Shown here one piece after another: positions 18,359-26,887 of a stretch of DNA of 64,000 nucleotides. A model generated the notes under the pieces. That model was not told where the DNA came from. It saw only the letters and a list, made by a program, of their open reading frames with translations, and searched no databases. Numbering within the stretch: the first letter of the stretch is position 1; each line of letters opens with the position of its first letter. The stretch spans positions 1-64,000 of the forward strand of contig NZ_BNAW01000019.1 of the NCBI RefSeq assembly GCF_014654205.1. Direction: 5' to 3'. A program made the translations under genes and the position numbers. This stretch comes from Amycolatopsis bullii. Its GTDB lineage: Bacteria; Actinomycetota; Actinomycetes; Mycobacteriales; Pseudonocardiaceae.

Positions 18359-19204
18359 ATGGATCTCGCGGGCAAGGTCGTCGTCATCACCGGGGGCGGG
18401 CAGGGGATCGGCGCGGCGACCGCGTCGGCGCTGGCCCGGCTGCGCGCGAAGGTGGTGATCGGCGACCTCGACCAGGTCCGGGCCGAGAAGACCGCAGGCG
18501 AGCTCGGGGCCGACGCGCTGCCGCTGGACGTCACCGACCTCCGCGGGTTCACCGAATTCCTCGACGAGGTCGAACGCCGGCACGGCCGCATCGACGTGCT
18601 GATCAACAACGCCGGCATCATGCCCCTCGGCGACCTCGAGACGGAGAGCGACGCGACGACCCGGCGTCAGCTGGAGATCAACCTGCACGCCGTCATCCAC
18701 GGCACGCGCGAGGCGGTGAAGCGGATGCGGCCGCGACGCAGCGGGCACATCGTCAACGTCGCTTCGTTCGCGGGCAAGGCCGGTTTCCCCGGCGCGGCGA
18801 CCTACTGCGCCACCAAGCACGCCGTCGTCGGGCTGTCCGAGGCGGTGCACCTGGAGCTGCACGGCAGCGGCGTCCACGTCTCGTGCGTGATGCCGGGCAT
18901 CGTGCGGACGGAGCTCGCGAGCGGTCTCGCCGAGGCGAAGATGTTCAAGTCGGTGCGGCCGGAAGATGTGGCCGACGCCATCGTATCCGCGCTGCGCAAG
19001 CCTCGTTTCGACGTTTTCGTGCCCCGCTCGCTGGGCGCTATGGGCAAGCTCACGCGGCTGCTGCCGCGGCGGGCGGGCGAGGCGTTCGCGCGGGCGTTGA
19101 AAGCGGACCGGCTTTTGGCTTCGGCAGCCCATTCCCCGGCCCGCGCGGCGTACGAAGCACGAGCCGCGGAGAGCGGGCCCGGGGTAACTCGGACGGAGCA
19201 GTGA
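18359..19204 (+). CDS. short-chain dehydrogenase/reductase
   Basis: A 281-aa classical SDR. NAD(P) motif VVITGGGQGIGAATA near residues 8-22, NNAGIM, and the active-site Y-x-x-x-K in ATYCATKHAVVG. A C-terminal extension includes GAMGKLTRLLPRRAGEAF. The family oxidises or reduces hydroxyl/keto groups with a pyridine nucleotide; the long basic C-terminus resembles lipid- or ketoacyl-linked actinobacterial SDRs. ATG at 18359 follows GAAGGAG. It lies 59 bp after the GNAT gene and 93 bp before a PHA-synthase-like gene, so joint action on acyl substrates is possible. Confidence 0.88.
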   Translation: MDLAGKVVVITGGGQGIGAATASALARLRAKVVIGDLDQVRAEKTAGELGADALPLDVTDLRGFTEFLDEVERRHGRIDVLINNAGIMPLGDLETESDATTRRQLEINLHAVIHGTREAVKRMRPRRSGHIVNVASFAGKAGFPGAATYCATKHAVVGLSEAVHLELHGSGVHVSCVMPGIVRTELASGLAEAKMFKSVRPEDVADAIVSALRKPRFDVFVPRSLGAMGKLTRLLPRRAGEAFARALKADRLLASAAHSPARAAYEARAAESGPGVTRTEQ

Positions 19205-19297
19205 CTGTCCGAATTGGACGTGTTCGCGGGTGAGGGGCTGTTGAGTCCGTCCGGCCGGCCCGGCAAGATTGCCTCGGACCGGTTTTGGGAGGACTCG

Positions 19298-20371
19298 ATG
19301 GTTTCACCACCTGCGCGGCTGGCCGCCGCGGCGTCGAACGTGGTCGGCAAGGTGCTGCACGGCGGCCTCGCCGACCTGCGCCCGATGCCGCGGGTGCTGA
19401 TCGACCAGGGTCCCAACCGCTCGCTGTACCGGATGACGCACCGCGGCGGGACGGTGTCCGGGCCGCCGATCCTGCTGGTGCCGCCGCTGGCCGCGCCGGC
19501 GATCTGCTTCGACCTGCGCCGCGGCTGCAGCCTCATCGAGCACCTGGTCGAGGGCCGCCGCAACACCTACCTCGTCGACTACGGCATGGTGGCGTTCTCC
19601 GACCGCCGCCTGGGTATCGAGCACTGGATCGACGAGGTGCTGCCGCGCGCGATCCGGCGCGTGAGTGCGGACGCCGGCGGCCAGGCCGTGCACCTGGTGT
19701 CCTGGTCGCTGGGCGGGATCTTCTCGCTGCTGGTGAACGCCGACCAGCCGGACCTCCCTATCGCGTCGATCACCGCGATCGGCTCGCCGGTGGACTTCAC
19801 GGCCATTCCGATCGTGGCACCGTTCCGCCCGCTGGTCGACCTCACGAACGGTCACCTGCTGACGCCGATCTACCGGGCGTTCGGCGGCGCACCGTCCTAT
19901 TTGGTCAGCCGGGTGTTCCGCGCGACGGGCGTCAGCAAGGAAATCACCAAGCCGCTGGCCATTTTGAAGAACCTGGACGACCGCGACTACCTGGCCCAGA
20001 TCGAGGCCGTCGACCACTTCATGAGCAACATGTACGCCTACCCGGGCCGCACGTTCGGCCAGCTGTACCACCGCCTGTTCCGCACGAACGACCTGGCGGA
20101 GGGCAAGGTGGACCTGAACGGCCGGATCATTTCGCTGTCCGCGGTCCGCGTGCCGACGCTGGTGGTGGCGGGCGAGAACGACACGATCGCCCCGCGGCCC
20201 TCGGTCGAGCGCGTGGTGGAGCTGCTGGACAAGGCCCCGGAGGTCCGCTTCAAGACAGCGCCGGGCGGCCACCTGGGCGTGCTGACGGGCCGGAAAGCCC
20301 GCGGCACGACGTGGCGCTACCTGGACGAGTTCCTGGACGACCAGCTCAGCAGTCTGCCGCAGCCGTCGTGA
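19298..20371 (+). CDS. PHA-synthase-like alpha/beta-hydrolase
   Basis: A 357-aa alpha/beta-hydrolase resembling class III polyhydroxyalkanoate synthases and related acyltransferases. It has PPILLVPPLAAPAICFDLR, the nucleophile elbow HLVSWSLGGIFS (Ser137; PhaC enzymes have Cys here), the acid in VVAGENDTIAPRPS and a histidine in APGGHLGVLTGRKA. With Ser in place of Cys it is more likely a lipase, depolymerase or thioesterase than a true PHA synthase. ATG at 19298 is supported by GGGAGGA; no ribosome site supports the longer reading frame. A bidirectional hairpin follows. Confidence 0.75.
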   Translation: MVSPPARLAAAASNVVGKVLHGGLADLRPMPRVLIDQGPNRSLYRMTHRGGTVSGPPILLVPPLAAPAICFDLRRGCSLIEHLVEGRRNTYLVDYGMVAFSDRRLGIEHWIDEVLPRAIRRVSADAGGQAVHLVSWSLGGIFSLLVNADQPDLPIASITAIGSPVDFTAIPIVAPFRPLVDLTNGHLLTPIYRAFGGAPSYLVSRVFRATGVSKEITKPLAILKNLDDRDYLAQIEAVDHFMSNMYAYPGRTFGQLYHRLFRTNDLAEGKVDLNGRIISLSAVRVPTLVVAGENDTIAPRPSVERVVELLDKAPEVRFKTAPGGHLGVLTGRKARGTTWRYLDEFLDDQLSSLPQPS

Positions 20372-20410
20372 GTGGTAAGGAGGGTTAGAACCCGCTTCAC
20401 CACTCACGAC
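20365..20410. terminator. bidirectional terminator between convergent genes
   Basis: A 12-bp perfect stem (GTCGTGAGTGGT with its complement at 20399-20410) surrounds an inner GGGTT/AACCC hairpin. It overlaps the stop of the hydrolase and ends 18 bp before the stop of the convergent acyl-CoA dehydrogenase. Confidence 0.75.
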
Positions 20411-20427
20411 AAGCCGCGGCAGAGAAC

Positions 20428-21633
20428 TTACTTGAGCTCGGCGCTCGACTTCCCGAGAATCCGGCGGGCCACGATGAGCTGCTGGATCTGCTGCGTGCCC
20501 TCGAAGATGTCGAGGATCTTCGCGTCCCGCGCCCACTTCTCGAGCAGCGACTCCTCGTCATAAGCCCCGGTCAGTTCCACGCACTTCAGCGCGATCTCCA
20601 CCACCGAGCGCCCCGCCTTGGCCTTCGCCATGGACGCCTGCAGCGAGTTCGGCTTGCGGTTGTCCGCCATCCAGGCCGATTCCAGCGTCAGCAGGTACGC
20701 CGACTCGTAGTCCGCCTCGAGGCGCAGGAACTCCGCCGCCGCCGCGTGCTGCGAGTTGGCCGGGCGGTCGTAGTCGATCTCGATGCCCGCCTCGGTGAGG
20801 ATCCGCTTCGTCTCCTCCAGCGCCGCGCGGGCGACGCCGATCGCCATGGCCGCCACCAGGGGGCGGGTGTTGTCGAACGTCTGCATGACGCCCGCGAAAC
20901 CCTTTTTGGTGTCGATCTCCGGCGAGCCCAGGAGGTTTTCCTTCGGGACGCGGCAGTTTTCGAAGCGCAGCACCGCCGTGTCCGAAGCGCGGATGCCGAG
21001 CTTGTGCTCGGTGCGGACGACCTCGAAGCCGGGAGTGCCCTTCTCGACCACGAACGACTTGATCGCCGCGCGGCCCTTGGACTTGTCCAGCGTCGCCCAC
21101 ACGACCACCGCGTCGGCGCGCTCGCCCGAGGTCACGAAGATCTTCTCGCCGTTCAACACGTAGTGGTCGCCGTCGAGACGGGCCGTCGTGCTGACCGCCG
21201 CCGAGTCCGAGCCGAACGACGGCTCGGTGATGGCCATCGCGGCCCACATGCCGGAGAAGCGCTCGAGCTGCTCGTCGGTCGCCACCGAGCTGATCGCCGC
21301 GTTGCCGAGGCCCTGGCGCGGCATCGACAGCAGCAGGCCGACGTCACCCCAGCACATCTCGATCGTGCCGAGGACGACGTTCAGGTTGGCGCCGTTGCGG
21401 TTGCCCTTCTCTTCCTTCTCGGAAGCGGAGCGGCGGACACCGGCCGCGCCCGCGCCACCTTCGCCGGAGGAGTTGAGGCCGTCCAGCAGCGCCGCGAACA
21501 TGTCCAGCTCGCTCGGGTACGTGTGTTCCGCGCGGTCGTACTTGCGCGAGATCGGCCGGAACACCTCGGCCGCGGCCTGGTACGCCTGGTTGATCAGCGC
21601 GCCGGCCTTCTTGGGGACTTCCAGGTTGATCAT
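20428..21633 (-). CDS. acyl-CoA dehydrogenase (FadE23-like)
   Basis: A 401-aa FAD acyl-CoA dehydrogenase beginning MINLEVPKKAGALINQAY. Seen: AITEPSFGSDSAAVSTTA (flavin loop), GEKIFVTSGERADAVVVWATL, and the C-terminal RDAKILDIFEGTQQIQQL, where EG of FEGTQQ marks the usual catalytic glutamate. An inserted acidic/basic loop (SASEKEEKGNRNG) is also present. Adjacent dehydrogenase genes of this pair type resemble fadE24-fadE23 of mycobacteria. ATG at 21633 lies 21 bp after the partner's stop with GGAAAGG upstream, so the two form one operon. Acyl-chain preference cannot be read. Confidence 0.87.
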   Translation of the reverse strand: MINLEVPKKAGALINQAYQAAAEVFRPISRKYDRAEHTYPSELDMFAALLDGLNSSGEGGAGAAGVRRSASEKEEKGNRNGANLNVVLGTIEMCWGDVGLLLSMPRQGLGNAAISSVATDEQLERFSGMWAAMAITEPSFGSDSAAVSTTARLDGDHYVLNGEKIFVTSGERADAVVVWATLDKSKGRAAIKSFVVEKGTPGFEVVRTEHKLGIRASDTAVLRFENCRVPKENLLGSPEIDTKKGFAGVMQTFDNTRPLVAAMAIGVARAALEETKRILTEAGIEIDYDRPANSQHAAAAEFLRLEADYESAYLLTLESAWMADNRKPNSLQASMAKAKAGRSVVEIALKCVELTGAYDEESLLEKWARDAKILDIFEGTQQIQQLIVARRILGKSSAELK

Positions 21634-21654
21634 TGTCCAAAGCCTTTCCGAAGC

Positions 21655-22977
21655 CTAGAGAAGGACGGCGCCTTCCATGACGCCGATGGCCCGCAGGTCC
21701 CGGTACCAGCGCTCGACCGGGTGCTCCTTGACGAAGCCGTGCCCGCCGAGCAGCTGCACGCCCGCGTTGCCGATCTGCATGCCCTTGTCCACGGCCAGCT
21801 TCCGCGCCAGCGCGACCTCGCGGGCGTAGGACTTGCCCTGCTCGGCCCGCGCCGCGGCGCGCAGCGTCACCAGCCGCAGGCCCTCCAGCTCGATCGCGAT
21901 GTCGGCGACGGAGAACGCCACGGCCTGCCGGTGGCTGATCGGCTCGCCGAACGCGACCCGCTCGTTGACGTAGGGAACGACGTAGTCGAGCACGGCCTTC
22001 GCGGTGCCGGCGGCCAGTGCCGCCCAGCCCAGCCGCGACAGCCGGACGACCTCGGCGAAGACGTCCGCCTTGCCGCCGCCGAGCAGCGCACCCGCGGGCA
22101 GCGCGACCTTCTCGAGGTGCAGCTTGCCGGTCGCGGCGCCGCGCAGGCCCATCGCCGGCTCGGCCTCGATGGACACCCCGGCGTTCGACGACTCGACGAG
22201 GAACAGCGCCGGGCCGCGGCCTTCGAGGTCGGCCGACACGATGAACAGCTCCGCCTGCGTCGCCCGCGGGACCAGCGACTTCACGCCGTCGAGCTGGTAG
22301 CCCTTCGGTGTGCGGCGCGCCTTCGCGGCGGGCTTGAAGGGGTCGTAGAGCGCTTTCTGCTCCTGCAGCGCCAGCGCCGCGGCCGGGACGTGCTCGCCGG
22401 TGAACGCGGGCAGGTAGTCGGCCTGCTGCTGCTCGTCACCCCAGCTGACCAGCGCGGTGCTCACGGCGGAGGGCGCGAGCACGGCGACGGCCAGGCCGAG
22501 GTCGCCGTGGGCCAGCGCTTCCGCGACGAGCGCGTTGGTCACCACCGAGCGTTCCGTGCCGACCCCGCCGAGCTCCTCGGGGATGCCGACCAGGCTGATG
22601 CCCAGCTCGGCGGCCCGGCTCAGCAGGCCCTCGGGCGCCTCGAGCTTGGCGTCGGCGTCCGCGGCGGCCGGCCGCAGCTGCTCGGCGGCGAACTCGGTCA
22701 CCGTTTCGACGATGAGCTGCTGGTCCTCGGTCGGCGTGAGGTCGAACAGCCCGGTGTCCGCGGCCGGCGCGAGCCGGGCGGGCTTGCCCAGCTTCTGCAC
22801 GGACTTGAACGACCGGGTCGCCGCGCCGGCGACGCGGAAGCCGTTCCGGGTCCCCGCGGTGACCAGGCCTTCGAGCGGCTTCCGCAGCCCGGCCCGGTCG
22901 ACGACCTTGCTCCCGGCCAGCCGGGTCAGCGCGGACAGGCCCCAGCCCATCGCGTCCCGTTTCCTTGGCGCAGCCAT
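21655..22977 (-). CDS. acyl-CoA dehydrogenase (FadE24-like)
   Basis: A 440-aa acyl-CoA dehydrogenase with an unusual basic N-terminal extension of about 70 residues (AAPRKRDAMGWGLSALTRLAG...) before the dehydrogenase fold starting around FDLTPTEDQQLIVETVTEF. It keeps LALQEQKALYDPF, EGLRLVTLRAAARAEQGK and GNAGVQLLGGHGFVKEHPVERWYRDLR, but ends VMEGAVLL, without the usual EGT catalytic segment. It may form a heteromer with the active FadE23-like partner. ATG at 22977 is chosen for GGAGGG 6 nt upstream over ATG at 22989. An 18-bp palindrome lies just upstream. Confidence 0.85.
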   Translation of the reverse strand: MAAPRKRDAMGWGLSALTRLAGSKVVDRAGLRKPLEGLVTAGTRNGFRVAGAATRSFKSVQKLGKPARLAPAADTGLFDLTPTEDQQLIVETVTEFAAEQLRPAAADADAKLEAPEGLLSRAAELGISLVGIPEELGGVGTERSVVTNALVAEALAHGDLGLAVAVLAPSAVSTALVSWGDEQQQADYLPAFTGEHVPAAALALQEQKALYDPFKPAAKARRTPKGYQLDGVKSLVPRATQAELFIVSADLEGRGPALFLVESSNAGVSIEAEPAMGLRGAATGKLHLEKVALPAGALLGGGKADVFAEVVRLSRLGWAALAAGTAKAVLDYVVPYVNERVAFGEPISHRQAVAFSVADIAIELEGLRLVTLRAAARAEQGKSYAREVALARKLAVDKGMQIGNAGVQLLGGHGFVKEHPVERWYRDLRAIGVMEGAVLL

Positions 22978-22995
22978 GTGGCCCTCCATCCCGTT

Positions 22996-23013
22996 ACCTA
23001 CTCGCGAGTAGGT
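22996..23013. promoter_or_regulatory. 18-bp operator ACCTACTCGCGAGTAGGT
   Basis: A perfect palindrome centred on TCGCGA, 18 bp before the FadE24-like start. It has the look of a TetR-family fatty-acid regulator site. No TetR gene is adjacent, so the regulator must act from elsewhere. Confidence 0.72.
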
Positions 23014-23051
23014 TAACCCGGAAGGCGGGTTAGCGCCAGTGTGGGGGTGGC

Positions 23052-24257
23052 TTACGGGTGCGCGGTGTGCACTTTTCTGCGCCACTCGCCGAACCGGATG
23101 CGCTCGAAAGTGATGAGTCCGAGCACCAGGGCGGCCACGACCAGCAGCAACGCCGCGGCGGGCACGTGCTCCAGCGGCGGTGTCGCCGCGACGAGCAGGA
23201 GGCCGAGGACGAGCCGCTGGACGTTCCAGCTGCCGAGGTTGCGCTTGCGGAGGGCGCTCAGCGCGACCAGGTAGAGCGCGAGGCCGCCGGTCAGCGTCCA
23301 GATCGGCACGCCGTGCAGTGCCTCGCCGGGGGTGTGGTGCTCGGTGTCGGCGATGTAGAGGAAGGCCTTCTTCAGTCCGAGGGCGACCAGCACGATCCCG
23401 GCGATGAGCGGCAGGTGGAGGAAGGTGTAGGAGTCGGTGGCGAGCTTCGTGCGCTCGGTCCCGGTGGCCTGGGTGAGCCGGTGCTCGGACACGCGCGCGA
23501 CGACGTCGAAGTAGGTCCACCACATCCCGGCGGCCAGCGCCAGCCCGCACACGGCGGCCCCGGCGACCAGCCACGACATCGGCAGCGCCCCGATCCCGAT
23601 CCCGATCGCGACGATCGATTCGCCGAGCGCGATGATCACGATCAGCCCGAACCGCTCGGCGAAGTGCGCGGGAGCGTTGAGCCGCCACCCGTCCGGCCCG
23701 GCGAGGTAGACGTTGAGGTAGTCGACGACCAGCGCGACGACCCACAGCCCGAGCTGCCACGGCCCGCTCAGGAAGGCGGCAACGCCGAGCAACACCACGC
23801 TCGGCGTCACGCCGAGGAACATCTTGAGCAGCACCTTCCGCAGTCCAGCGTCGTGCTTTGCCGCGCCCAGGTAAGCAACGAGGTGCAGCAGCCGCACGAG
23901 CGCGTAGCAGACAACGAATAGAGCGGGCGCGTACAGCCCGCCGGGATGATCGACAAAGGCTTCCGGGATGGTCAGCGACACCAGGAACATGACGGCCATC
24001 GCCCCGAACATGGCCAACCGCGCGATCCCGTGGTCGACGTGGATGGTGTTCCCGAGCCAGGCATAGGAGCACCAGCACCACCACAGGACGGCGAGCATGG
24101 CGAGGCCCTGCCCGACCCCGACGGGGCTCAGGTGGTCGGCCATCAGCTGCGTGGTCTGGGTGATGGCGTAGACGAAGACCAGGTCGAAGAAGAGCTCGAT
24201 GGTCGAGACGCGGTGGTCCTCGTCCGCGTTCACCAGGTGCAGTCGTGTCGTGGGCAC
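23052..24257 (-). CDS. low temperature requirement A (LtrA) family membrane protein
   Basis: A 401-aa multi-pass membrane protein of the LtrA family. The hallmark N-terminus is VSTIELFFDLVFVYAITQTT, followed by about eleven hydrophobic helices. GLIVIIALGESIVAIGIGIG is the family's conserved GES-containing helix, and AHFAERFGLIV precedes it. Function is poorly known; the name comes from cold-sensitive Listeria mutants. GTG at 24257 is the most plausible start, but no clear ribosome site supports it. It is divergent from the cyclase-like gene at 24376. Confidence 0.88.
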   Translation of the reverse strand: MPTTRLHLVNADEDHRVSTIELFFDLVFVYAITQTTQLMADHLSPVGVGQGLAMLAVLWWCWCSYAWLGNTIHVDHGIARLAMFGAMAVMFLVSLTIPEAFVDHPGGLYAPALFVVCYALVRLLHLVAYLGAAKHDAGLRKVLLKMFLGVTPSVVLLGVAAFLSGPWQLGLWVVALVVDYLNVYLAGPDGWRLNAPAHFAERFGLIVIIALGESIVAIGIGIGALPMSWLVAGAAVCGLALAAGMWWTYFDVVARVSEHRLTQATGTERTKLATDSYTFLHLPLIAGIVLVALGLKKAFLYIADTEHHTPGEALHGVPIWTLTGGLALYLVALSALRKRNLGSWNVQRLVLGLLLVAATPPLEHVPAAALLLVVAALVLGLITFERIRFGEWRRKVHTAHP

Positions 24258-24375
24258 GCCGAAGTATGGACGAAAACATGTCAGCAGGTTCCGGTTTTGT
24301 CGTAACGCCCTGCGCGAACATGGCCCGGCGTGCATAGGTCTGGGACAATGAGCGACGGACGTGGGGAGGTGGGCC

Positions 24376-25281
24376 GTGTACCCGGCTGCGCACCACAAAA
24401 CGATCATGGCCGTCGACATCGCCGGCTACAACGACCCGAAGCGCACAGTGGCGCACCGGCTCGTAGTCCACGACGGCTTCTGGAAGCTCATGCGCGCGGC
24501 GTTCGCCGACACCGGAATTCCCTGGGACACGCTCTTCCGGGAGAACACCGGCGACGGCGTGATGATCCACCTGCCTTCCGAAGTGGCGAAGGCGGACCTG
24601 GTGGCCGAGCTGCCGGACCGGATGCTGGCGGAGTTGCGCCGCTACAACGAGGTGCACGCGGAAGCGGCGAACGTCCGCCTGCGGGTCGCACTCCACGCGG
24701 GCGAGGTCTACCAGGGCAGTGACGGAACGATCAGCGACGCGAACAGTTTCGCGTTCCGGCTGCTGGACGCCGCCGAGGTCAAGAAGGCGTTGAAAGACTC
24801 GAATGCCTTGGTGGCACTGGTCGTGTCGAACACGTTCTATAAGGACGTGGTGCGCGCGGATCCCGCAGCGGATGCCGCCTCGTACCGACGGATCCCCATC
24901 GAGAACAAGGAAACGAAGACCGAAGCCTGGCTACGCCTTCTGGGTGCGGTCACGAACGGGCTCCCGGTGCCTGCCCCCGCTTCGACTGCGACACCGGATT
25001 TTCCGGCCCTCGTGGCAGCACTGCTCGCGGTACCTTGCGTGCGCAAGACGGAAAGCCGGCAGCTGCTCCTGGAGGTGTTCCCCCGGCGGGAAATCGCCGA
25101 ACTGGTGCCGTACCACGCCGAGGACCGCCTGCACGTGATCGCGTTGGCGCGCACGTGCCAGCGATTCGCTGGCGGTCTCGCGGACCTGCTGACCGCGATC
25201 AGGACCATCGAGCCGCAATCACCGCAGGTCACGACGCTGGCCGAGATCATCGGCAACTGGTCGCAACGGCCTGCCCGGTAA
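24376..25281 (+). CDS. nucleotidyl-cyclase-like protein with C-terminal EAD2-like domain
   Basis: A 301-aa protein. Residues 8 to about 170 resemble a class III cyclase catalytic domain: metal-site aspartates Asp14 (MAVDIAGY) and Asp60 (ENTGDGVMI), then LRVALHAGEVYQG and ANSFAFRLLDAAEV. In that last segment the transition-state Asn-x-x-x-Arg spacing is altered, so activity is uncertain. Residues about 210-295 (PALVAALLAVPCVRKTESR...) match the effector-associated domain 2 pattern, which couples effectors to their sensors by like-with-like contact. The next gene has a similar domain at its N-terminus, so this is the predicted effector or signal generator. GTG at 24376 follows GGGGAGGT. Confidence 0.72.
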   Translation: MYPAAHHKTIMAVDIAGYNDPKRTVAHRLVVHDGFWKLMRAAFADTGIPWDTLFRENTGDGVMIHLPSEVAKADLVAELPDRMLAELRRYNEVHAEAANVRLRVALHAGEVYQGSDGTISDANSFAFRLLDAAEVKKALKDSNALVALVVSNTFYKDVVRADPAADAASYRRIPIENKETKTEAWLRLLGAVTNGLPVPAPASTATPDFPALVAALLAVPCVRKTESRQLLLEVFPRREIAELVPYHAEDRLHVIALARTCQRFAGGLADLLTAIRTIEPQSPQVTTLAEIIGNWSQRPAR

Positions 25282-25299
25282 ACCGGATGGTGCCGGTTT
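25280..25299 (+). terminator. hairpin after the cyclase-like gene
   Basis: A 7-bp stem AAACCGG/CCGGTTT with a 6-nt loop, overlapping the stop codon and followed by T. It suggests that the cyclase-like gene is a separate transcript from the next gene, which has its own TAAACT -10-like element at 25354-25359. Confidence 0.5.
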
Positions 25300-25396
25300 T
25301 CGCGTGTACGCGCCCTGTCAGGTTTTTGCCCTTTTGTGGTTACGCCAAACAGGTAAACTCACGATCTTCGGTGCGCTACTCGGCGTGGAGGTAGGG

Positions 25397-26887
25397 GTGA
25401 AGCAGGGGCATCCCGGCCCGGGTATCGCGGTCCGCAAGGCAGTGGTGGACGTGCTCGTGCTGGCCGGCTTCGCCGATGACAAATCCATTCGCACCCTGAT
25501 GGTCAGCGAACTGCGTGAGGCGCTGGATCACCCGTTCACCTTTTCGGACCAGCTGGCGGGCCGCGACCAATTGATCGAGATCGTCTCCGCGTGCTGCCGA
25601 CTCTCCGAAGGTCCGGACGTACTGGCGGACGTGATCGAATTCCTCCGTCCCGACAGTGAGGAGTCCGCCGAAGTACGCGCCCTCGTGTCGTCGGTTCGAA
25701 TACACGACGTCGTGCCGGAAGCCGAACAGGAAAAGCTTCGGGAACGGTTGGCGGGCTTCTCGCCGCCGGGGCTCGGCAGGGCTGTGCGCCGCGCCGCGCG
25801 TTACGTCTCTCCGCCACCGCGCTACGACGACGCCGCCGCGGCTTTTTCCGGACTTGCCGACTTCAACGCGGGGCCGGGCGAGCTGCCACCGCTGCTGATC
25901 TTCGTCGAATCGATTGCCGCCGAATGCGACGACGACTTCGCCGCGGAATTGCGCACTTGGTCCGACGGACAGGCCCGGCGGCTCCGGCTCGGCGACGCCT
26001 TGCGGCAGTTGCGCACGGAGCTGGCGGCGGTCCGGCCCAGGCCGGGTGAACTCCACCTCCTGATCGCAGTGCGCCCGGACCCCATCGAGAACGACCTGTA
26101 CGAGCTTTCGTGCTGGCGGCAAGACGATCCGGACGACTGGCCGCCGGCCAGGGGGGAGATCGCGCTGGTCCGGGAAAGCGAGCTGGAGGACCACGTCGAC
26201 GCGCTGATCGCCGATGCCGAGCAAGCGTGGTCTGAGGCCGCTGCGGACGTGGTGATCGAGTTCGTCCTGCCACGTGCGTTGTTGAACCTGCCGGTGCACT
26301 CGTGGGCGACAGAGCGAGCTTCCGGTGCGCCGAAACCCCTGTACCTGAGCTACCAGACCGTCGTGCGGTCACTGGAACGGATGACTTCTCCGCGCTGGCA
26401 CCGCGTCTGGCGGCAACGCTGGGAGTCGTGGGTTGGTAATCCTTCGTTCGAACGGGTGTATTTCTGCCGATCCGGTGACGACGGAGATCGACTCCAGCTC
26501 GAAGCGATATTGAGTGACGAGCAATGGGCGATGGCGGTGCTGACCGAATCGCCGCCGGTCAGTGCGATTTCCGGGCAGGACGAGCTTTTGCCCGCCTTGC
26601 GGACGGGGGTGCCTGTCATCGTCTGGCACCCCACGGCCTCTTCGGAAGTCGTTCGAGAAGTGGTAGCCTGGCTAGCCGAAAGCGGTAGCGGACTGGGGGA
26701 TTTGCCCGCACTGGTAAGGGAGTCTCGGCTGGACGTGCTTCGGAATCCGCCGTCGTCGGGTGATGGCGGCACACTCACGGACCTGGTGGTGCTATGGGAC
26801 GACCCGAGTCGATTGCTTCCCATTGGCGAAACCGGAGTTGCAGGGCACCCCGAAGGAGGTGCCGGCCGGCGTGACAGAGCTTCCTGA
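25397..26887 (+). CDS. VMAP-like protein (vWA-MoxR associated), EAD2 + VMAP C-domain
   Basis: A 496-aa protein. Residues about 8-90 (AVRKAVVDVLVLAGFADD..., LADVIEFLRPDSEES) form an EAD2-like helical domain. The middle includes LPPLLIFVESIAAE. The C-terminal half (about 255-485) has the VMAP-C pattern: VVIEFVLPRALLNLPVHSW, VVRSLERMTSPRWHRVWRQRW and a late VPVIVWHPTASSEVV. Such proteins are the third arm of vWA-MoxR-VMAP ternary conflict systems and are thought to bridge the NTPase pair to effectors through the EAD. GTG at 25397 has GGAGG 5 nt upstream. It overlaps the MoxR gene by 17 bp. Confidence 0.75.
   Translation: MKQGHPGPGIAVRKAVVDVLVLAGFADDKSIRTLMVSELREALDHPFTFSDQLAGRDQLIEIVSACCRLSEGPDVLADVIEFLRPDSEESAEVRALVSSVRIHDVVPEAEQEKLRERLAGFSPPGLGRAVRRAARYVSPPPRYDDAAAAFSGLADFNAGPGELPPLLIFVESIAAECDDDFAAELRTWSDGQARRLRLGDALRQLRTELAAVRPRPGELHLLIAVRPDPIENDLYELSCWRQDDPDDWPPARGEIALVRESELEDHVDALIADAEQAWSEAAADVVIEFVLPRALLNLPVHSWATERASGAPKPLYLSYQTVVRSLERMTSPRWHRVWRQRWESWVGNPSFERVYFCRSGDDGDRLQLEAILSDEQWAMAVLTESPPVSAISGQDELLPALRTGVPVIVWHPTASSEVVREVVAWLAESGSGLGDLPALVRESRLDVLRNPPSSGDGGTLTDLVVLWDDPSRLLPIGETGVAGHPEGGAGRRDRAS

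Noticed and set aside
19298..20371. True polyhydroxyalkanoate synthase
   Set aside because: The nucleophile position is Ser (SWSLGG) where PhaC enzymes have Cys, and no phaP, phaR or phaE partner is nearby.
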